A stretch of DNA of 64,000 bases, from NCBI RefSeq assembly GCF_008274825.1, contig NZ_CP030848.1, positions 4,029,618-4,093,617 on the forward strand. Reading direction: 5' to 3'. Each line of letters opens with the position of its first letter. The first letter of the stretch is position 1. The stretch comes from Sphingobacterium hotanense (GTDB lineage Bacteria; Bacteroidota; Bacteroidia; Sphingobacteriales; Sphingobacteriaceae). Below the pieces are notes generated by a model, which saw only the letters and a list, made by a program, of their open reading frames with translations, was not told the DNA's origin and ran no database searches. The translations under genes and the position numbers were made by a program. Positions 61,200-64,000 of this stretch are shown one piece after another.

Positions 61200-64000
61200 C
61201 TAGAATTGAATCATTACACCTAAATTATACTCTCTAGCGTAGGGATATGTAATCCCACGTTCCATTCTGACCGTACTTAGTCTCAGCGCGTCATTCATGG
61301 AGAAATTAAGTTTTAAACGCTGCAGCTTTAACCGCTCTAAAACAGCAGGTCTAAAATCATAGTTTACATTTATGGCAGATAATCGAAGGAAACTTTCATT
61401 CTGTACAAAACGACTAGATATCTGTGTGGTAGACTGGTCTGAAATCGATTTATATTTAGCAATATCGCCAGGCTCTCTCCAGCGCTCCTCTAAAATTCTT
61501 TTATCCCCATTCACATAGGGCTTATTATTTTCAATCTTATTCATCAACGTTTCGTTGAAGATATCTCCACCGATTGAATAATTGCCAATTACTTGAACGG
61601 ATAATCCCCGATAGTTGAACGAAGTTCCAATATTTCCATATAGGTCTGCTTCTTTATTACCTACTACAACCTGATTCTTCGCATCCCAGGTATAAGTTAC
61701 ATCGCCATTTAGCGCTCTGTACATTTCTCGACCGTTAGCCGGATCAATTCCTAAAGAAGGAATAGCGCGCAGAATTGTCAAAGACTGTCCTTCCTCATAA
61801 TAGGTTGAGGGTTTGATGACATTACCCGATGCATCCGTTGACACAAGGGACTCGTTAAGCTCTCTTAATTCATTTGAAATAGACAGCAGTTTACTTCTAT
61901 TTTGTACTGCACCTACGTTCAAATACCATAGAATAGCGTTATCTGAACGTTCTAACAACCTGATATTTGCCATCGCTTCAAAGCCTTTATTGCTTGCTTT
62001 TCCCAAATTCGCAAAATAAGTACCTCCTGGAAAACCAAAAGAAGGAGCGACAGTAATCTTAGAAATCATTCTATTTGTAATTCGATCATAGTAGGAAAGG
62101 TTCATCGTTACGAGATTGTTGAACAATGAGATATCCGTTCCAAAGCTCCACTGCATTTGCTCAGGCCAGCGCACTTTAGGATTTCCCTGACTGACGGCTA
62201 AAGCTGCATATTGGTTATTGTAAAACTTTCCACTCAAAAAGCTGAATGCGGAACTAACCATTCCTGCATTAAAATTACTTACTGTACTATTCGTTCCGAC
62301 ATTTGCGAATACGCGAAGGCGATTCACATAATCGTTTTTAAACCAGGGTTCATTATGAATGTTATACGAAAGTCCTGTGCTCCAAAACGAAGCAAACCGA
62401 TTCTCTTTTCCATAAATCGATGCTCCATCAGTTCGTCCAGTCAAACTAAAATTATACTTGTTATCATAGGTATAATAAAAATTGGCTATGAATCCCAACT
62501 CTCTAACTGGCGTTGAGTTTGACTTTGGAAGACTATTTGGCGCATAAGTCAACGCCATTTGTGGCGTCATGAAACGATCATCAATATATCCTGTTAACAC
62601 ATGCGAGTTTCCTGTTATATCGGATGATCTAATTTCTGAAATTGCTGCAGCATTTATCTGATGCTTGTCAAATGCCTTACTGTATTGAAGCTCCAAACGG
62701 CCCTCGTATGCAACCTTTGACGAGTCCCCTAAAGCATAACTTCCCTTAAGTTTGGGGTCTGTTGTATTATAGAAGCTTGTGTTGAACGGAGATGTGTATT
62801 GATCGAAATTGTGCATTTCTCGTGAAATAGCAGCTTTTCCGCGCAATATAAAGTTTGGATTAATAAACCATTCTAAGGAAAGATTATTACTGATATAATG
62901 AATTTTATTTTCATCAATATGACCTAATTGGGCATTATAAGGCGGATTGAAAAGTATCTCCTCCCCAAAATCATAAAACTCTCCGAGTTCCCCAAAACGA
63001 ACAATGTAATTCCCATTATCATCCTTCATACGTTCGTATGGGTTTAACAACGTGTATTGCTCGAAACTTCCATAGGGACTATTGTATGCTTTAGTATATT
63101 GATAAGAGGCCACATTACGAAATGTAATAACATTAGGAATTCTATAAATTAAATTAAAAGAAGCTCCACCTCTAGTTCGACCAGATTCCTTCATGACGCC
63201 TTTATAATCATTATAACTACCCTCTAAGCTATAGCGAACGTCATTACCGCCACCTTCCATACGTATACTGTGACCTAAAGAAAATGTATTTCTTACAGGT
63301 TGTTTAAGCCAATATGTATCGATTCCTGATTGTACATTTCGCAACCGGTCGTTATAAAGGTTGTTATACATTTCCTGCTCCATATTATTCCAAACTGGAT
63401 CTTCTGAATCAGCGACGTAAATACCTGCTAACCGTTCGTATTCAAGCTTTTCCGCAACGTTCATTAAATTGTAATCTGACAGATCTACAATCGAGGTTGT
63501 TGGTTTAACATCATATGTAATAGTAAACTTGCCGTCTTTAGGCATTCTCGTTTCAATTACAATCACCCCATTTCCTCCTCGCGATCCATATAAACTCGTT
63601 GAGCTCGCATCTTTCAAAATAGAAATCGATTCAACCCGGTTTACATCTAAATCGTATAGCGTCGACAATGCCACTTCAAACCCATCTAAAATCACTAAAG
63701 GCGCATTCACTGCGTACTCCCCTACACTAGAAATCCCTCGAATATTGATCTCCGGAAGCGCATTCGGGTTTGACCCGGCATTTACACGTTCATCAACCTT
63801 AAAGGAAGGATCTAAAGCTTGCAGCATGCTAAAGATATTTCCTGTATTAAACTTTTCGATCTCCTTGCGCGTAACTGTGGTTGCCGCTCCTGTAAAATTC
63901 TCTCGTCGCGCTTTAGTATATCCTGTTACGATAGTCTCCTCAATTTCAGTGTTCGTTGCTTTCATCGTAACAAGAATTTCCCTTCTGTTCCCCACATTAA
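61200..64000 (-). CDS. SusC/RagA-family TonB-linked outer membrane protein (5' end cut by window)
   Basis: At least 933 residues; the frame is still open at the window edge, and residues NRREILVTMKATNTEIEETIVTGYTKARRENFTGAAT (partly quoted) show that the N-terminal signal peptide and most of the carboxypeptidase-like domain lie beyond 64000. Visible: TonB-box-like ETIVTGYTK, plug with LPEINIRGISSVGEYAVNAPLVILDG and SISILKDASSTSLYGSRGGNGVI, and the barrel ending EYNLGVMIQF. It heads the operon with susD, DUF4843, PKD-like and TlpA genes. An internal ATG near 63995 should not be taken as its start. Confidence 0.92.
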   Translation of the reverse strand, partial: NVGNRREILVTMKATNTEIEETIVTGYTKARRENFTGAATTVTRKEIEKFNTGNIFSMLQALDPSFKVDERVNAGSNPNALPEINIRGISSVGEYAVNAPLVILDGFEVALSTLYDLDVNRVESISILKDASSTSLYGSRGGNGVIVIETRMPKDGKFTITYDVKPTTSIVDLSDYNLMNVAEKLEYERLAGIYVADSEDPVWNNMEQEMYNNLYNDRLRNVQSGIDTYWLKQPVRNTFSLGHSIRMEGGGNDVRYSLEGSYNDYKGVMKESGRTRGGASFNLIYRIPNVITFRNVASYQYTKAYNSPYGSFEQYTLLNPYERMKDDNGNYIVRFGELGEFYDFGEEILFNPPYNAQLGHIDENKIHYISNNLSLEWFINPNFILRGKAAISREMHNFDQYTSPFNTSFYNTTDPKLKGSYALGDSSKVAYEGRLELQYSKAFDKHQINAAAISEIRSSDITGNSHVLTGYIDDRFMTPQMALTYAPNSLPKSNSTPVRELGFIANFYYTYDNKYNFSLTGRTDGASIYGKENRFASFWSTGLSYNIHNEPWFKNDYVNRLRVFANVGTNSTVSNFNAGMVSSAFSFLSGKFYNNQYAALAVSQGNPKVRWPEQMQWSFGTDISLFNNLVTMNLSYYDRITNRMISKITVAPSFGFPGGTYFANLGKASNKGFEAMANIRLLERSDNAILWYLNVGAVQNRSKLLSISNELRELNESLVSTDASGNVIKPSTYYEEGQSLTILRAIPSLGIDPANGREMYRALNGDVTYTWDAKNQVVVGNKEADLYGNIGTSFNYRGLSVQVIGNYSIGGDIFNETLMNKIENNKPYVNGDKRILEERWREPGDIAKYKSISDQSTTQISSRFVQNESFLRLSAINVNYDFRPAVLERLKLQRLKLNFSMNDALRLSTVRMERGITYPYAREYNLGVMIQF

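Noticed and set aside
1..64000. CRISPR array
   Set aside because: No regularly spaced identical direct repeats were seen; the repeats present are dispersed palindromes.

Overview
The window reads as a chromosomal piece of a Bacteroidota genome, most likely Sphingobacteriaceae (Sphingobacterium- or Pedobacter-like). The evidence is three SusC/SusD-type TonB-dependent uptake systems, many lipoproteins of Bacteroidota-only families (DUF4843, PKD-like, DUF5683, putative porin), several TAnnTTTG promoter elements and the gene run parA-parB-DUF5683-dapB-lepB. The taxonomic call is inference; no rRNA lies in the window.

Layout. 1-3234: end of a nutrient-uptake locus (susC, and the first codons of susD) on the minus strand, with LacI-type palindromes upstream. 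3573-6452: SNF2-family helicase. 6457-7035: a large multi-shell inverted-repeat element and a second hairpin repeat. 7145-8205: an AT-rich islet coding for a Tae4-like amidase toxin and an overlapping lipoprotein that is probably its immunity partner. 8357-15524: sugar isomerase-like lipoprotein, gltX, a histidine kinase/DinB/thioesterase operon, a sugar MFS transporter and a DUF2911 protein. 15586-19422: a two-gene operon (DUF1338 plus a FAD/Fe-S oxidoreductase) that fits a 2-oxoadipate to D-2-hydroxyglutarate to 2-oxoglutarate route. 19528-25902: housekeeping genes (cdaA, pdxJ, lepB, dapB, parB, parA). 26120-29680: flavin reductase, DUF1080 lipoprotein, a small protein whose stop codon is abutted by a complete 1421-bp ISL3-family element with an 8-bp target duplication, then two tRNA-Val genes.

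30039-50991 is almost entirely minus-strand. After a putative porin and purine nucleoside phosphorylase come a Na+/solute symporter, murQ, a metallophosphatase-beta-propeller fusion, a glycoside hydrolase-like lipoprotein (GHL10), a surface lipoprotein, susD, susC, namZ (DUF1343, exo-N-acetylmuramidase family), a second GHL10 lipoprotein and nagA. Taken together this looks like a polysaccharide-utilization-type locus for peptidoglycan-derived amino sugars: NamZ releases MurNAc, SusCD imports muropeptide or glycan pieces, the symporter carries the sugar inward, and MurQ and NagA feed it to GlcN-6-P. No MurNAc kinase is present in the window. This is the most interesting system here.

51094-56245: ridA, a second copy of the inverted-repeat element, recG, hflX and lipB on the plus strand. 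56324-64000: a tightly packed minus-strand operon susC(partial)-susD-DUF4843-PKD-like lipoprotein-TlpA-like thioredoxin, cut by the window end.
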